The notes under the pieces were generated by a model, which saw nothing but the letters and a program-made list of their open reading frames with translations, was not told the DNA's origin and did not search any database. A stretch of 64,000 nt of DNA from Microbacterium phyllosphaerae (GTDB lineage Bacteria; Actinomycetota; Actinomycetes; Actinomycetales; Microbacteriaceae): contig NZ_JAGIOA010000001.1 in the NCBI RefSeq assembly GCF_017876435.1, forward strand, positions 1,984,001 to 2,048,000, in the 5' to 3' direction. The stretch's first letter is position 1; the number at the start of each line of letters is the position of its first letter. A program made the position numbers and the translations under genes. Shown here piece after piece: positions 25,084-34,192 of the stretch.

Positions 25084-25476
25084 ATGCTCATCGTCGGACT
25101 CGTCCTCGCCGCGGCCGCTGCCGCGTTCCACGTCTTCATCTTCGCGCTCGAGTCGCTGAAGTGGACCGAGCCCGAGACGAGGAAGATCTTCGGCGTCGCC
25201 AGCGAGGCGGATGCCGTGACCATGAAGGCGCTCGCATTCAACCAGGGCTTCTACAACCTGTTCCTGGCGCTCACCGCGCTGCTCGGTGTCGGCTTCGTGA
25301 TCATCGGATTCACGACGGTCGGGCTCACGCTGGTGTTCGCGGGCACCGGCATGATGCTGGCCGCTGCTCTCGTGCTCGTGCTCTCCGACCCGTCGAAGCT
25401 GCGCGCGGCCGCGATGCAGGGCACGCTGCCGCTGCTCGCCGTGATCGCGACGGCTGTCGGCGTCGCGATCGGCTGA
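25084..25476 (+). CDS. DUF1304 membrane protein
   Basis: A 130-residue protein with four membrane helices, of the YqjF/DUF1304 family. The conserved FALESLKWTEP motif after the first helix and FNQGFYNLFLAL at about residue 58 identify it. No biochemical role is known for the family; some members lie with stress or redox genes. It lies just upstream of dinB on the same strand. Confidence 0.8.
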   Translation: MLIVGLVLAAAAAAFHVFIFALESLKWTEPETRKIFGVASEADAVTMKALAFNQGFYNLFLALTALLGVGFVIIGFTTVGLTLVFAGTGMMLAAALVLVLSDPSKLRAAAMQGTLPLLAVIATAVGVAIG

Positions 25477-25538
25477 CCTCAGCCTTCTGCTCGTCGACAC
25501 GGGGTGACAATCCGGTCGACAGCGACCACACTCGGTGC

Positions 25539-26615
25539 ATGGCCTCCTGGGTGCTGCACGTCGACATGGATCAGTTCATCGCCGCGGTCGAGGTGCTGCG
25601 CCGGCCTGAGCTCGCCGGTCTCCCGGTGATCGTCGGCGGGCGCGGTGATCCCACGGAGCGAGCGGTGGTCTCGACCGCCTCCTACGAGGCGCGCGCGTTC
25701 GGCATCGGGTCGGGCATGCCGTTGAAGATCGCGGCGCGCAAGGCGCCCGAGGATGCCGTCTTCCTCCCCGTCGATCACGAGGCGTACGAAGCGGCCTCAG
25801 CCGAGGTCATGGCGGCACTGCGCGCCCTTCCGGATGTCGTGCTGGAGGTCATCGGCTGGGACGAGTGCTTCCTCGGGGTCGACACCGACGACCCGGAGAC
25901 TGTGGCCCGCTCGGCTCAGGCCGCGGTGCTCGACGCGACAGGGCTCCACTGCTCTGTCGGCGTCGGCGACAACAGAGTGCGTGCGAAGATCGCCACCGAG
26001 TTCGGCAAACCTCGGGGTGTGTTCCGCCTCACCGCCGAGAACTGGTTCGAGGTGATGGGCGACAGGCCGACGCGTGATCTCTGGGGAGTCGGGCCGAAGG
26101 TGCAGAAGAGGCTCGCCGCCCTCGGCATCCGTTCGGTGCGAGAGCTCGCGGATGCCGACGAGGAGCTGCTCGTCTCCGAGTTCGGTCCGCGGATGGGCGT
26201 CTGGTACCACGGACTCGGCTCGGGGCTCGGGCCGACCGCGGTCGATCCGACTCCGTGGGTGGCGCGCAGCCACAGCCGCGAGACGACGTTCCCGCAGAAC
26301 CTCACCACGGCGAGGCAGGTGGAGGCCGCGCTCGCGGAGCTCGCCGGTCACGCCTTCGACGACTGCGCGGCCGAGGGGCGACCGGTCGTGCGGGTGCATC
26401 TCAAGGTGCGGTACGCGCCCTTCGAGACGAAGACGTTCGGACGCAAGCTGGCGGCGCCGACCACGGAGCGCGGCGATGTGATCGATGCAGCCCTCGCCCT
26501 CGGATCCACGATCGATCAGCAGCGAGAGGTCAGGCTCCTCGGCGTGCGGGCCGAGATGACGATGCCCGAGAGCGATGAGTCCGTGGAGCGGACGCCGGTC
26601 AGAGGGCGAATCTGA
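25539..26615 (+). CDS. dinB: Y-family DNA polymerase, DinB2-like
   Basis: A 358-residue translesion polymerase. The catalytic carboxylates are D9 and D11 in HVDMDQF and D108/E109 in GWDECFL; helix-hairpin-helix and little-finger domains follow. Residue 14, which is the steric-gate Phe or Tyr in most Y-family enzymes, is Ile. WVLHVDxDQF and GWDE closely recall Mycobacterium smegmatis DinB2, which has Leu14 and readily inserts ribonucleotides. I see no obvious clamp-binding motif at the C-terminus. The ATG at 25539 follows a weak CACACT hexamer. Confidence 0.85.
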   Translation: MASWVLHVDMDQFIAAVEVLRRPELAGLPVIVGGRGDPTERAVVSTASYEARAFGIGSGMPLKIAARKAPEDAVFLPVDHEAYEAASAEVMAALRALPDVVLEVIGWDECFLGVDTDDPETVARSAQAAVLDATGLHCSVGVGDNRVRAKIATEFGKPRGVFRLTAENWFEVMGDRPTRDLWGVGPKVQKRLAALGIRSVRELADADEELLVSEFGPRMGVWYHGLGSGLGPTAVDPTPWVARSHSRETTFPQNLTTARQVEAALAELAGHAFDDCAAEGRPVVRVHLKVRYAPFETKTFGRKLAAPTTERGDVIDAALALGSTIDQQREVRLLGVRAEMTMPESDESVERTPVRGRI

Positions 26616-26636
26616 CTCGAGTTCTCAGCCGGATCA

Positions 26637-27035
26637 TCAGCGGATGACCGCAGCGATCGCGCTCACCTCGATCAGAGCGCCCGGCACGCCGAGCCCGGCG
26701 ACGAGAGCGGCGGTGACCAGGGGAGGCGCGCCCTCGCGCGCGAGCGTCGAGGCCACTGCGCCGTAGGCGGCGCGCAGATCGGCATCCTGATGGATGTGGA
26801 TGGTCCAGCTGACGACGTCGTCGAGGCCGGCGCCCGCGTGCTCGAGGGCGATGCGGGCGTTCTGGACGGCTCGGAGCGACTGCTCTGCGGCATCCGCCGA
26901 GACGAGTGCTCCGGTGTCATCGACGCCGTTCTGCCCGCCGACGAGGATCGTCGTCGCCCCGGGAGGGATGACGGCGACATGGCTGAAGGCCGGGCTCACG
27001 ACGAGTCCGGCCGGCTGTGCGAGTGTGATCTCCAT
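26637..27035 (-). CDS. RidA-family protein lacking the catalytic arginine
   Basis: A 132-residue Rid (YjgF/YER057c/UK114) family protein, normally a trimer. RidA itself hydrolyses reactive enamines/imines and needs an Arg in the PxRxxxE region. Here the region reads GVPGALIEVSAIA, with Gly in that place, so it belongs to a non-archetypal Rid subgroup whose chemistry is unknown. GGQNGVDDTGALV supports the family. The ATG at 27035 gives the standard length; dinB converges 21 bases away. Confidence 0.8.
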   Translation of the reverse strand: MEITLAQPAGLVVSPAFSHVAVIPPGATTILVGGQNGVDDTGALVSADAAEQSLRAVQNARIALEHAGAGLDDVVSWTIHIHQDADLRAAYGAVASTLAREGAPPLVTAALVAGLGVPGALIEVSAIAAVIR

Positions 27036-27087
27036 GCGCCCGAGTCTGCACCCGGGCTCGGACATCGGCACCTGCGGGTCGTGAGGA

Positions 27088-27120
27088 CTGTCGGGGCGGG
27101 CACGAGGCCCGCCCCGACAG
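27088..27120 (-). terminator. Hairpin after the GH27 gene
   Basis: A perfect 14-bp stem with a 5-base loop begins 4 bases past the GH27 stop codon and ends the GH36-GH27 operon. Confidence 0.7.
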
Positions 27121-27123
27121 CGC

Positions 27124-29724
27124 TCAGCCGACCTTCTTGACCGTGTACCGGAAGACGTCGGTGCGCAGCACGTCTCCCGAGGTCTTCACGATCTTGATCG
27201 TGTGCTCCTTGTCCTTCAGACCGGAGACCGTGAACAGTTCCTGGTTCGAGACGCGGGAGTCGCCGTGCGTGTCGACGCTCTTCACCTTCTTGCCGTCGAT
27301 GTACACGTCGACAGCACCCTGGTCGGGTCCCTTCGGTGCGACCCACGTGACGCCCGTTCCGCGGAACGTGAACGACACGGAGTCGCCGTCGGTCGCTGTC
27401 GCGTGCACGTCGTCGAGGTGGTCTCCGGTGAAGCCGAAGTCGAGCGTCGCGTCGCCGACCGGGAGCGCCGCCAGGTACGAGGACTTCAGGGTCACCGTCG
27501 TGCCCGACAGCGTGTAGTCGGCGTCACGCTCGAGCGGTTCGCCGTCGATACTGATCGACGCGAGCTCGCTCGGGTCGCGCAGCACGTCGACAGTGATGTC
27601 GGCGGGTGCGGCTCTGTTGAACGCTCCCGATGTCGTGCTCAGCTGGCTGTCGAGCGTGACGACCAGCTTGTCGAGCAGCATGAAGGATCCGGACTTCTTC
27701 ACCACGCGCAGCGTGTGGCTTCCGCTCGGCAGATCCGCGACGCCGTACACGACCTGCTGCGACAGGCGCCCGTCGGCGGCAGGCAACGACGTGTCGACGG
27801 TGTCGACGAGCTGCCCGTCGAGGTAGATCTCCACCTCGCCCTGCGACTCGTGCTTCTCGGTGACGTACTGGATGCCGGTTCCCTGGAACGTGTACTCGAA
27901 TGCCGCACCGTTGGTCTCGACGTAATGCACGTCGTCGCCGTGGTCGCCGAGGCCACGATTGTTGCTGTACCCCCACGACCCGCTGTAGCCGATCCGGGAG
28001 TCGTTGTCGTTCAGCGTCACCGTGAGGCCTGTGGCAGGAGGTGTGGGCGTTCCGCCACCGGGGGTGTCGGACACGGCGACCGTGAACGGCTGCGAGGTCG
28101 CGGGGACCTCGTTGCCGTCGTTGCGCACCCAGTCCCCGGCATACCCGACGCGAAGCGAGTCGTCGTTGACCGTGAGGACCGCCTTCTTCTCGGGGGTCAC
28201 CTTCAACAGACGCACGCCGTGGATCGGCACGCTCCCGGCGGTGAAGCCGTCGGCCTCGGTGCCGAGGTTCTTGCCGGCCCACAGGTCGCGTACCTTCGCG
28301 GATCCGTCGAGCCCGATGTCGGACCAGTCGACCGTGATGTCGGCATCCGCGCGCCCGAGGTTGTACAGGGCCACGGTGTAGGTCCCGTCGGGGTTCAGCG
28401 CGTACCAGACCTGCTGCTTCGTCGCTGTCGACACCGGGCGCGCGGGCACACCGGCCTGGTTCACGGCGATGACCTCGCGGTTCGTGATCAGCTCCAGACC
28501 GTACTTGTCGAGGTTCGTGAGGTCGTTGCCCAGGTACATCGGCGCCGCCGACGTCGCCCACAGCGTGGTCGCCGTGCGGCGCTCGTCACGGGTCAATCCG
28601 TCCATCTTCCCGTTGCCGACATTGAGCGAGTCGAGGTCGTTCCAGCCGGCGGGGCCGGCGTGGCGCCACCAGTCGGAGAGCCGCGGGAACAGGCGGGCGA
28701 CGTTCTCCCACGTGGTCAGCGCCTCGTCGCCGCAGTAGCACTCGACGTCCCAGTCGACGCGCCATCCGTCGGCATACTGCTTCCAGTAATCGGCGTAGTT
28801 GATGTCGACCGCCCAGGACAGCTCGAACCAGATGTCATTGCGCTTGAGCGCCTGCGACCACGCGGCGACCTCCTCCCGTGCGTCCATCGACAGGTCGCCG
28901 ATGCCGGAACCGGGGGTCACGCTGTCGAACTTGATGAAGTCGACTCCCCATTCGCCGAGCAGATCGGCGATCGAGTCGATGTACTTCGTCGTGCACGGGT
29001 TGTCGAAGTCGAGACGGTATCCGAAGCCCCAGTAGTCGCCCTGCTGCAGCGGCTGCTTGAGGAGGTTCTCGGTGGTGCAACCGGGGGCGTTGTAGATGGG
29101 AAGCGCCTTCTGCGCCGTCTCCAGGCTCATGCCGGGGATCAGGTAGAGGCCGACCTTCTGCCCGTTGTCGTGCACGTGGTCGATGACGGCGTCGAGGCCG
29201 TCAGGGAACAGGGTGGTGCTGGGGATCGGGCGGCCGTATTCGTCCTGGCCGCCGTTCCAGCCGGCGTCGATGTTGATGTACTCGTAGCCGAACTTCTGCA
29301 GCTTGTCGTGCATGGCGTCCGACTGCGCCATGATCTGGTCGGCTGTGATCCACTGCCCGCCCTCGTACACCTGCATGCTGTAGCTGCTCCAGCCCATGTA
29401 GGGCGCGGCGGACAGCTCCGAGATGCCGTCGTCGGGGGCAGCCGTGCGTCGAGCATCCTTCGCGGGCGGGGCCTCCTCCGGCGACGTCGATGCCGTCGGC
29501 GTGGGCTGCGGGGACGCGGTCTGGGCAGGGCTCGGCGTCTCGTCCGCGGCGGGAGGCGGTGTCGCCGCCTCGGTCGGGGATGCCTCCGGCGTGGGAGTGG
29601 TCGTGGGGTCCGGCGCCGCGGTGGCGGCCCAGCCCGCGCCCGGGGCGAGGGTCAGCGCGAGCGCGGTCGCGGCGAACGCCGCGGTGACCGTGGTCGCTCG
29701 CCTTCTCTGTCGATGGGTCTTCAT
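27124..29724 (-). CDS. Secreted GH27 alpha-galactosidase-like enzyme with binding modules
   Basis: An 866-residue exported enzyme. It has a signal peptide (1-33), a Pro/Thr/Ser-rich linker (about 35-95), and a GH27 barrel from PYMGWSSYS with nucleophile Asp in DFIKFDS (about 263) and acid/base region GWRVDWD (about 326). A beta domain runs to about 500. Two galactose-binding-like modules (about 571-690 and 765-865) flank an X2-like immunoglobulin domain (about 700-760). Activity could be alpha-galactosidase or beta-L-arabinopyranosidase. No sortase motif or membrane anchor is visible. It follows GH36 by 55 bases with a good AGGAAA Shine-Dalgarno. Confidence 0.82.
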   Translation of the reverse strand: MKTHRQRRRATTVTAAFAATALALTLAPGAGWAATAAPDPTTTPTPEASPTEAATPPPAADETPSPAQTASPQPTPTASTSPEEAPPAKDARRTAAPDDGISELSAAPYMGWSSYSMQVYEGGQWITADQIMAQSDAMHDKLQKFGYEYINIDAGWNGGQDEYGRPIPSTTLFPDGLDAVIDHVHDNGQKVGLYLIPGMSLETAQKALPIYNAPGCTTENLLKQPLQQGDYWGFGYRLDFDNPCTTKYIDSIADLLGEWGVDFIKFDSVTPGSGIGDLSMDAREEVAAWSQALKRNDIWFELSWAVDINYADYWKQYADGWRVDWDVECYCGDEALTTWENVARLFPRLSDWWRHAGPAGWNDLDSLNVGNGKMDGLTRDERRTATTLWATSAAPMYLGNDLTNLDKYGLELITNREVIAVNQAGVPARPVSTATKQQVWYALNPDGTYTVALYNLGRADADITVDWSDIGLDGSAKVRDLWAGKNLGTEADGFTAGSVPIHGVRLLKVTPEKKAVLTVNDDSLRVGYAGDWVRNDGNEVPATSQPFTVAVSDTPGGGTPTPPATGLTVTLNDNDSRIGYSGSWGYSNNRGLGDHGDDVHYVETNGAAFEYTFQGTGIQYVTEKHESQGEVEIYLDGQLVDTVDTSLPAADGRLSQQVVYGVADLPSGSHTLRVVKKSGSFMLLDKLVVTLDSQLSTTSGAFNRAAPADITVDVLRDPSELASISIDGEPLERDADYTLSGTTVTLKSSYLAALPVGDATLDFGFTGDHLDDVHATATDGDSVSFTFRGTGVTWVAPKGPDQGAVDVYIDGKKVKSVDTHGDSRVSNQELFTVSGLKDKEHTIKIVKTSGDVLRTDVFRYTVKKVG

Positions 29725-29779
29725 GGGGTTTCCTCTCGTTCGACTGCTCTGTCGTGGGATGGGGAAGGGGAGCAGGGGG

Positions 29780-31987
29780 TCAGGTGTCGGAGCGCCGGAT
29801 CTCGATCAGCATCGCCTGCTGGGGGTTGAGGGTCGGCAGGGGCAGTCCCGCGCCGACCAGCACGCTCCCCGGAAGTTCGATCGAGCCGGTCACCGCATCC
29901 GCCACCCATGCCGGGTCGTTGCCCTGGTGGCGACTCGCGGCACCGAGGTCTTCACGGATCCTGACGCTGTACACCGCTTCGGCGTCGAGCCCGGGGAACC
30001 GCACGCGTCCGGACTGCCCGCCGGCGGAGGTCGCGAACCGGCTCCAGGTGAACAGTGCTTCGGAGCCGTCGTGCGCCACGACCCCGGCGAGTGCTGTCGC
30101 CTGGTCCGAGAGATCAGCATTGACGACCCGCCCGCTGTGCAGCAGTCCGCGGAACTCGCGGTACAGGCCGGCCCAGCGGGCGATCACGGCGAGCTCTGCG
30201 TCGTCGACCGCGGTGAGATCCTGCTCGATCCCGGCGTGCGCCGTCAGGGCGGCGATCAGACGGAACGACAGATCTGTCGTCCGGGCGGTCGTGTGCGACC
30301 GGGCGGCGCCCAGGTGCGAGCCGATCAGCTCCGGCGGAACGAGGCTGCGGGTCCAGCGTTCGATCTGGATCCGTTCGACGGGGTCGTTGCAGTCCGACGC
30401 CCACACGCGGTCGGTGCGATCGAGGATGCCCAGATCGATGCGGCCGCCGCCGCCCGAGCACGTCTCGATCTCGAGCGCCCGATGCCGCAGGCGGAGTTCG
30501 TCGAGCAGCCGGTACAGCGCCTGAGTCTGCCGGTGCACGCTCGGGCGGTCGCCATCCGTTTCCCGACTCACAGCCTCGAGGAGATCGCGATTGTGGTCCC
30601 ATTTCAGGTAGTCGATCGAATGCTCGCTGACGAGGGCGTCGATCCGTTCGAGCAGGTACTCGTAGGCCTCGGGGCGGGCGATGTCGAGGACGTGCTGTGA
30701 CCTCGATTCGGGGCCCAGCCCCTCGGCGGGGCCGAGGACCCAGTCGGGGTGCGCACGGGCGAGGTCGGAGTCGAGATTGATCATCTCGGGTTCGAACCAG
30801 AGGCCGAACTCCATTCCGTGGGCGCGCACGATGTCGACAAGGGGCGCGAGCCCCTGCGGCCACACGCCCTCGTCGACGTACCAGTCGCCGAGCCCGGCAT
30901 CCGCTTCACGGCGACCGCGGAACCAGCCGTCGTCCAGCACGATGCGCTCGACGCCCACCGCGGCGGCGCGCTCGACCAGCGCGGTGAGGCGTGCAAGGTC
31001 ATGATCGAAGTAGACGGCCTCCCACGTGTTGAGAACGAGGGGCCGAGGGGAGCGCGGGTGCGACGCCCGCGAGCGCAGCCGTCGGTGCAGCCGGTCGCTG
31101 ATCGCGTCGAGGCCGTGATCCGACCAGATGAAGAGTGCGGTCGGTGAGTCGTAGCGATCGCCGTCTTCGAGGATGATCTCGCCCGGGTGCAGTTCCTCTC
31201 CGGCGCCGATGATCGAGCTGAACGCGCCCGCACCTTCGGTGAGGCGCTCGGCGAGGTAGCGCTGCTCTCCACTCCACGCCAGGTGGACGGCCCAGACCTC
31301 GCCATGACCGAACCCGAATCCTGCGGTGCCTGCGGCGAGCAGGAACGGGGAGTCATGGCCGGGCTTGCCGCGGTGAGCCGCGCGCAGGTGGGTCCCGAAT
31401 CCGAACGGCGTCCGCTGCGGGGAGCGCTCGCGGCACCATTTGCCGGTGAAGTCGAGGATCTCCGTCGCGCGCTCCGGCAGCGGGATCAGTGCGAGCACGG
31501 AGTCCACCGTGTAGGCGGTCGAGCCGAGCCGGGGGCTGAGGCGCGCGTCTCGTACGACGGATGTGTCGACGGCCAGGACTCCGTGCTCGTCGAGGCGGTA
31601 GCGGAGAGTCGTGCGGAGTCCGGCGAGTGCGTCCTCGAACTCCAGCTCGATGCTGCCTCCGCCGCGCACACCGTCGATCTCGACGTCGTGACGGCTGAGG
31701 CGCGGCCGCGGCGTGGTGGCACGCCCCTGAGCGTGACCGGCCAGCGCGGGCGTACCCGACCACCCCTCGTACTCGGTGGGCAGCGCGGAGAAGGTGCGCG
31801 GCACATCGGGGGAGTTGTTCAGCTGCGCAGGGCCGGCGGTCAGCAGGAGCGCGGATGCCGTGGTCGGCGTGGATGCGCCGAGATCGGCGCCCCAGTGCAG
31901 GATGCGGGGGATCGGCTGACCGATCTCGAGGACGAAGGAGACGCCTGCGGCGCGGAGTGCGACAACGGTGTCGGCACGGGAAGTCAT
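29780..31987 (-). CDS. GH36 alpha-galactosidase
   Basis: A 735-residue intracellular enzyme (no signal peptide). The N-terminal beta-sandwich is followed by the barrel: VLNTWEAVYFDHD, the nucleophile KWDHNRDL (about residue 460) and the acid/base CSGGGGRIDLGIL (about 512) are the GH36 signatures. It releases terminal alpha-galactose from oligosaccharides taken up by the cell. The ATG at 31987 is supported by GGAGGG upstream; an in-frame ATG at 32053 would run through the operator region. It heads the GH36-GH27 operon, opposite the sugar importer. Confidence 0.88.
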   Translation of the reverse strand: MTSRADTVVALRAAGVSFVLEIGQPIPRILHWGADLGASTPTTASALLLTAGPAQLNNSPDVPRTFSALPTEYEGWSGTPALAGHAQGRATTPRPRLSRHDVEIDGVRGGGSIELEFEDALAGLRTTLRYRLDEHGVLAVDTSVVRDARLSPRLGSTAYTVDSVLALIPLPERATEILDFTGKWCRERSPQRTPFGFGTHLRAAHRGKPGHDSPFLLAAGTAGFGFGHGEVWAVHLAWSGEQRYLAERLTEGAGAFSSIIGAGEELHPGEIILEDGDRYDSPTALFIWSDHGLDAISDRLHRRLRSRASHPRSPRPLVLNTWEAVYFDHDLARLTALVERAAAVGVERIVLDDGWFRGRREADAGLGDWYVDEGVWPQGLAPLVDIVRAHGMEFGLWFEPEMINLDSDLARAHPDWVLGPAEGLGPESRSQHVLDIARPEAYEYLLERIDALVSEHSIDYLKWDHNRDLLEAVSRETDGDRPSVHRQTQALYRLLDELRLRHRALEIETCSGGGGRIDLGILDRTDRVWASDCNDPVERIQIERWTRSLVPPELIGSHLGAARSHTTARTTDLSFRLIAALTAHAGIEQDLTAVDDAELAVIARWAGLYREFRGLLHSGRVVNADLSDQATALAGVVAHDGSEALFTWSRFATSAGGQSGRVRFPGLDAEAVYSVRIREDLGAASRHQGNDPAWVADAVTGSIELPGSVLVGAGLPLPTLNPQQAMLIEIRRSDT

Positions 31988-32008
31988 GGGATGAAGACCC
32001 TCCGGATA

Positions 32009-32035
32009 GTTACTTGACAACGTCAATAAATCACG
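32009..32035 (+). promoter_or_regulatory. ROK-type operator, copy 1
   Basis: A 27-base site beginning GTTACTTGACA and ending ATCACG contains the inverted repeat TTGAC-3-GTCAA. It lies between the GH36 start and the importer operon, 22 bases upstream of the GH36 ATG. It matches copy 2 (reversed) at 21 of 27 and copy 3 at 21 of 27. Confidence 0.7.
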
Positions 32036-32106
32036 TTTGAGAGGGGTGTGCAAGCGCGGATCCGAAATCGGCTCTGAGAAATCGGTCGTTTACTTTTGGC
32101 TGAGGT

Positions 32107-32133
32107 CGTGATTTTATTACGACGTAAAGTAAC
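32107..32133 (-). promoter_or_regulatory. ROK-type operator, copy 2
   Basis: A reversed copy of the 32009-32035 site (21 of 27 identical). It covers the likely -10 TAAAGT (32125-32130) of the importer operon, so binding would block that promoter. Confidence 0.68.
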
Positions 32134-32153
32134 CCTGCCCGAGGAGGGCGATC

Positions 32154-33143
32154 ATGAAGCTCAGTGCTGAGCAAGCACTCTCCGAGGAGGTCTCGACGTC
32201 GAGGCCCCCCGGCGCCACCGCGCGTCGTTCCACCGTCCGAACCCGACTCACGCGCAGCCTGCGCCGCTATTGGCAGCTGTACCTGCTTCTGCTGATCCCG
32301 GTGATCTGGTTCATCGTGTTCCGGTACGTGCCGATGGCGAACGCCATCATCGCGTTCAAGAACTACAACCCGATCGACGGGGTATGGGGGAGCCCCTGGG
32401 TCGGATTCGACAACTTCGCGAATCTGTTCCGCAACCCGGTCTTCCCCCGGCTCGTCGGCAACACCTTCATCCTCGCCGCCTACACCCTGATCGCGAGCTT
32501 CCCGCTGCCGATCATCCTCGCGCTCGCGCTGAACGAGGTGCGGCTGCGCTTCTTCACCCGCACCGTGCAGCTCGTGACCTACGCGCCGTACTTCATCTCG
32601 ACGGTCGTCGTCGTCTCCATGACGATCCTGCTGCTGTCGCCGCGCGTCGGTCTGCTCGGCCGGACGCTCAGCTTCTTCGGCGCCGGACAGGTCGACCTGC
32701 TGGCCGACGCGGACTTCTTCCGCCACATCTACGTCGCGACGGACATCTGGACGACGACCGGATACTCCGCCGTGATCTATCTCGCGGCCCTCGCCTCGGT
32801 CGACACCTCGCTCTACGAGGCCGCGAAGATCGACGGTGCCTCCCGGCTGCAGAAGATCTGGAACGTGGACATCCCCGCGCTGCTGCCGACCGCATCGATC
32901 ATCCTCATCCTCGGGGTCGGCAACATCATGGCGATCGGGTTCGAGAAGGCCTTCCTCCTGCAGAACGCTCTGAACCTCTCGACATCCGAGATCATCCCGA
33001 CGTACGTGTACAAGACGGGCATCCTCAACGCGAACTTCAGCCTCGGAGCGACCATCGGACTCTTCAACGCCGTGGTCAGCCTCGTGCTGCTGCTCGTGGT
33101 GAACACGGTGTCCAAGCGAGTGACGGGAAACGGACTGTGGTGA
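32154..33143 (+). CDS. CUT1 sugar ABC transporter permease (LplB-like)
   Basis: A 329-residue permease with six helices after a 45-residue cytoplasmic tail. FKNYNPIDGVWGSPWVGFDNF is typical of the LplB/YteP branch of oligosaccharide importers, and the EAA loop EAAKIDGASRLQKIWNVDIP contacts the ATPase. A GAGGAGGG Shine-Dalgarno precedes the ATG. It is first in a three-gene operon (permease, permease, binding protein) controlled by operator copy 2. No ATPase gene is nearby, so a shared MsmK/UgpC-type ATPase is needed. Confidence 0.88.
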   Translation: MKLSAEQALSEEVSTSRPPGATARRSTVRTRLTRSLRRYWQLYLLLLIPVIWFIVFRYVPMANAIIAFKNYNPIDGVWGSPWVGFDNFANLFRNPVFPRLVGNTFILAAYTLIASFPLPIILALALNEVRLRFFTRTVQLVTYAPYFISTVVVVSMTILLLSPRVGLLGRTLSFFGAGQVDLLADADFFRHIYVATDIWTTTGYSAVIYLAALASVDTSLYEAAKIDGASRLQKIWNVDIPALLPTASIILILGVGNIMAIGFEKAFLLQNALNLSTSEIIPTYVYKTGILNANFSLGATIGLFNAVVSLVLLLVVNTVSKRVTGNGLW

Positions 33144-34117
33144 CCACGATCGATACCGAGGCCCTCCTCACCCAGGAGAGCGACGTCGCGAGGGGCAGGT
33201 CGCGTCGACCCAAGCGGGACCCGCTCCTGCGAGGTGTCAAGGTCAAAGAGACGAAGACCGACCGGGTCTTCATCGTCGCGGCCTACATCCTGCTCTCCGT
33301 CTTCCTGCTCGTGGTGCTGCTGCCGCTGCTCAACATCGTCGCCAGCTCGTTCTCGAGTCCGCAGGCCGTGTCGTCGGGGCGGGTGCTCTTCTGGCCGGTG
33401 GACTTCACCTTCCGCGGCTATGCCGAGGCTCTGGCCAACCCCGCGATCCTCCGCGGGTTCGGCAACTCGCTCTTCTACACGGTCGTCAGCACCCTCATCA
33501 GCGTGCTCGGCACGGTCGCGATCGCCTACCCCCTCTCACGGGCTCAGCTGTTCGGACGCAAGGTCATCACGGGTGGGGTCGTCTTCACGATGCTGTTCAG
33601 CGGCGGCGTCATCCCGATGTACCTCGTGGTGCAGTCGCTCGGGCTGCTCGACACCCGGTGGTCGATGCTGCTGCCCAACGCGATCGGCGTCTGGCAGGTG
33701 ATCATCGCGATCGTCTACTTCCGATCGTCCGTGCCCGACGAGGTGTACGAGGCGGCCCAGCTCGACGGCGCGTCTGAACTCCGCATCCTCTGGACGATCG
33801 TCGTGCCGCTCGCGAAGCCGCTGCTCGCGGTGATCGCCCTGATGTACGCGATCATGCAGTGGAACTCGTACTTCGACGCGCTGCTCTACCTGCGCAACGC
33901 CGACCTGCAACCGCTCCAGCTCGTGTTGCGAGGCCTGCTGATCCTGAACGACTCGGGCGGTGGCGGCGATGTCGCCGAGCAACTGCGGCGCCGCGAGCTG
34001 GCGGATCTGCTGCGCTACTCGACCGTCGTCATCGCCACGGTGCCGATGCTCGTCGCCTATCCCTTCGTCGCGAAGTACTTCAACAAGGGGATCATGGTCG
34101 GCGCCGTCAAGGGCTGA
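33140..34117 (+). CDS. CUT1 sugar ABC transporter permease (LplC/YtcP-like)
   Basis: A 325-residue permease, partner of the previous one. It has a NIVASSFSSPQAVSSGRV loop after helix 1 and an EAA loop EAAQLDGASELRILWTIVVP, and ends in KYFNKGIMVGAVKG, the standard ending of YtcP/LplC permeases. The start is GTG at 33140, overlapping the preceding TGA (a GTG at 33137 is also possible). Six membrane helices are predicted. Confidence 0.88.
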   Translation: MTTIDTEALLTQESDVARGRSRRPKRDPLLRGVKVKETKTDRVFIVAAYILLSVFLLVVLLPLLNIVASSFSSPQAVSSGRVLFWPVDFTFRGYAEALANPAILRGFGNSLFYTVVSTLISVLGTVAIAYPLSRAQLFGRKVITGGVVFTMLFSGGVIPMYLVVQSLGLLDTRWSMLLPNAIGVWQVIIAIVYFRSSVPDEVYEAAQLDGASELRILWTIVVPLAKPLLAVIALMYAIMQWNSYFDALLYLRNADLQPLQLVLRGLLILNDSGGGGDVAEQLRRRELADLLRYSTVVIATVPMLVAYPFVAKYFNKGIMVGAVKG

Positions 34118-34192
34118 TCCGCCTCCGAGACCCCACACGTCCACACCCATCCGCATCACTACCCCCCTCAACCGGTCAAAGGAGATTCCGGA

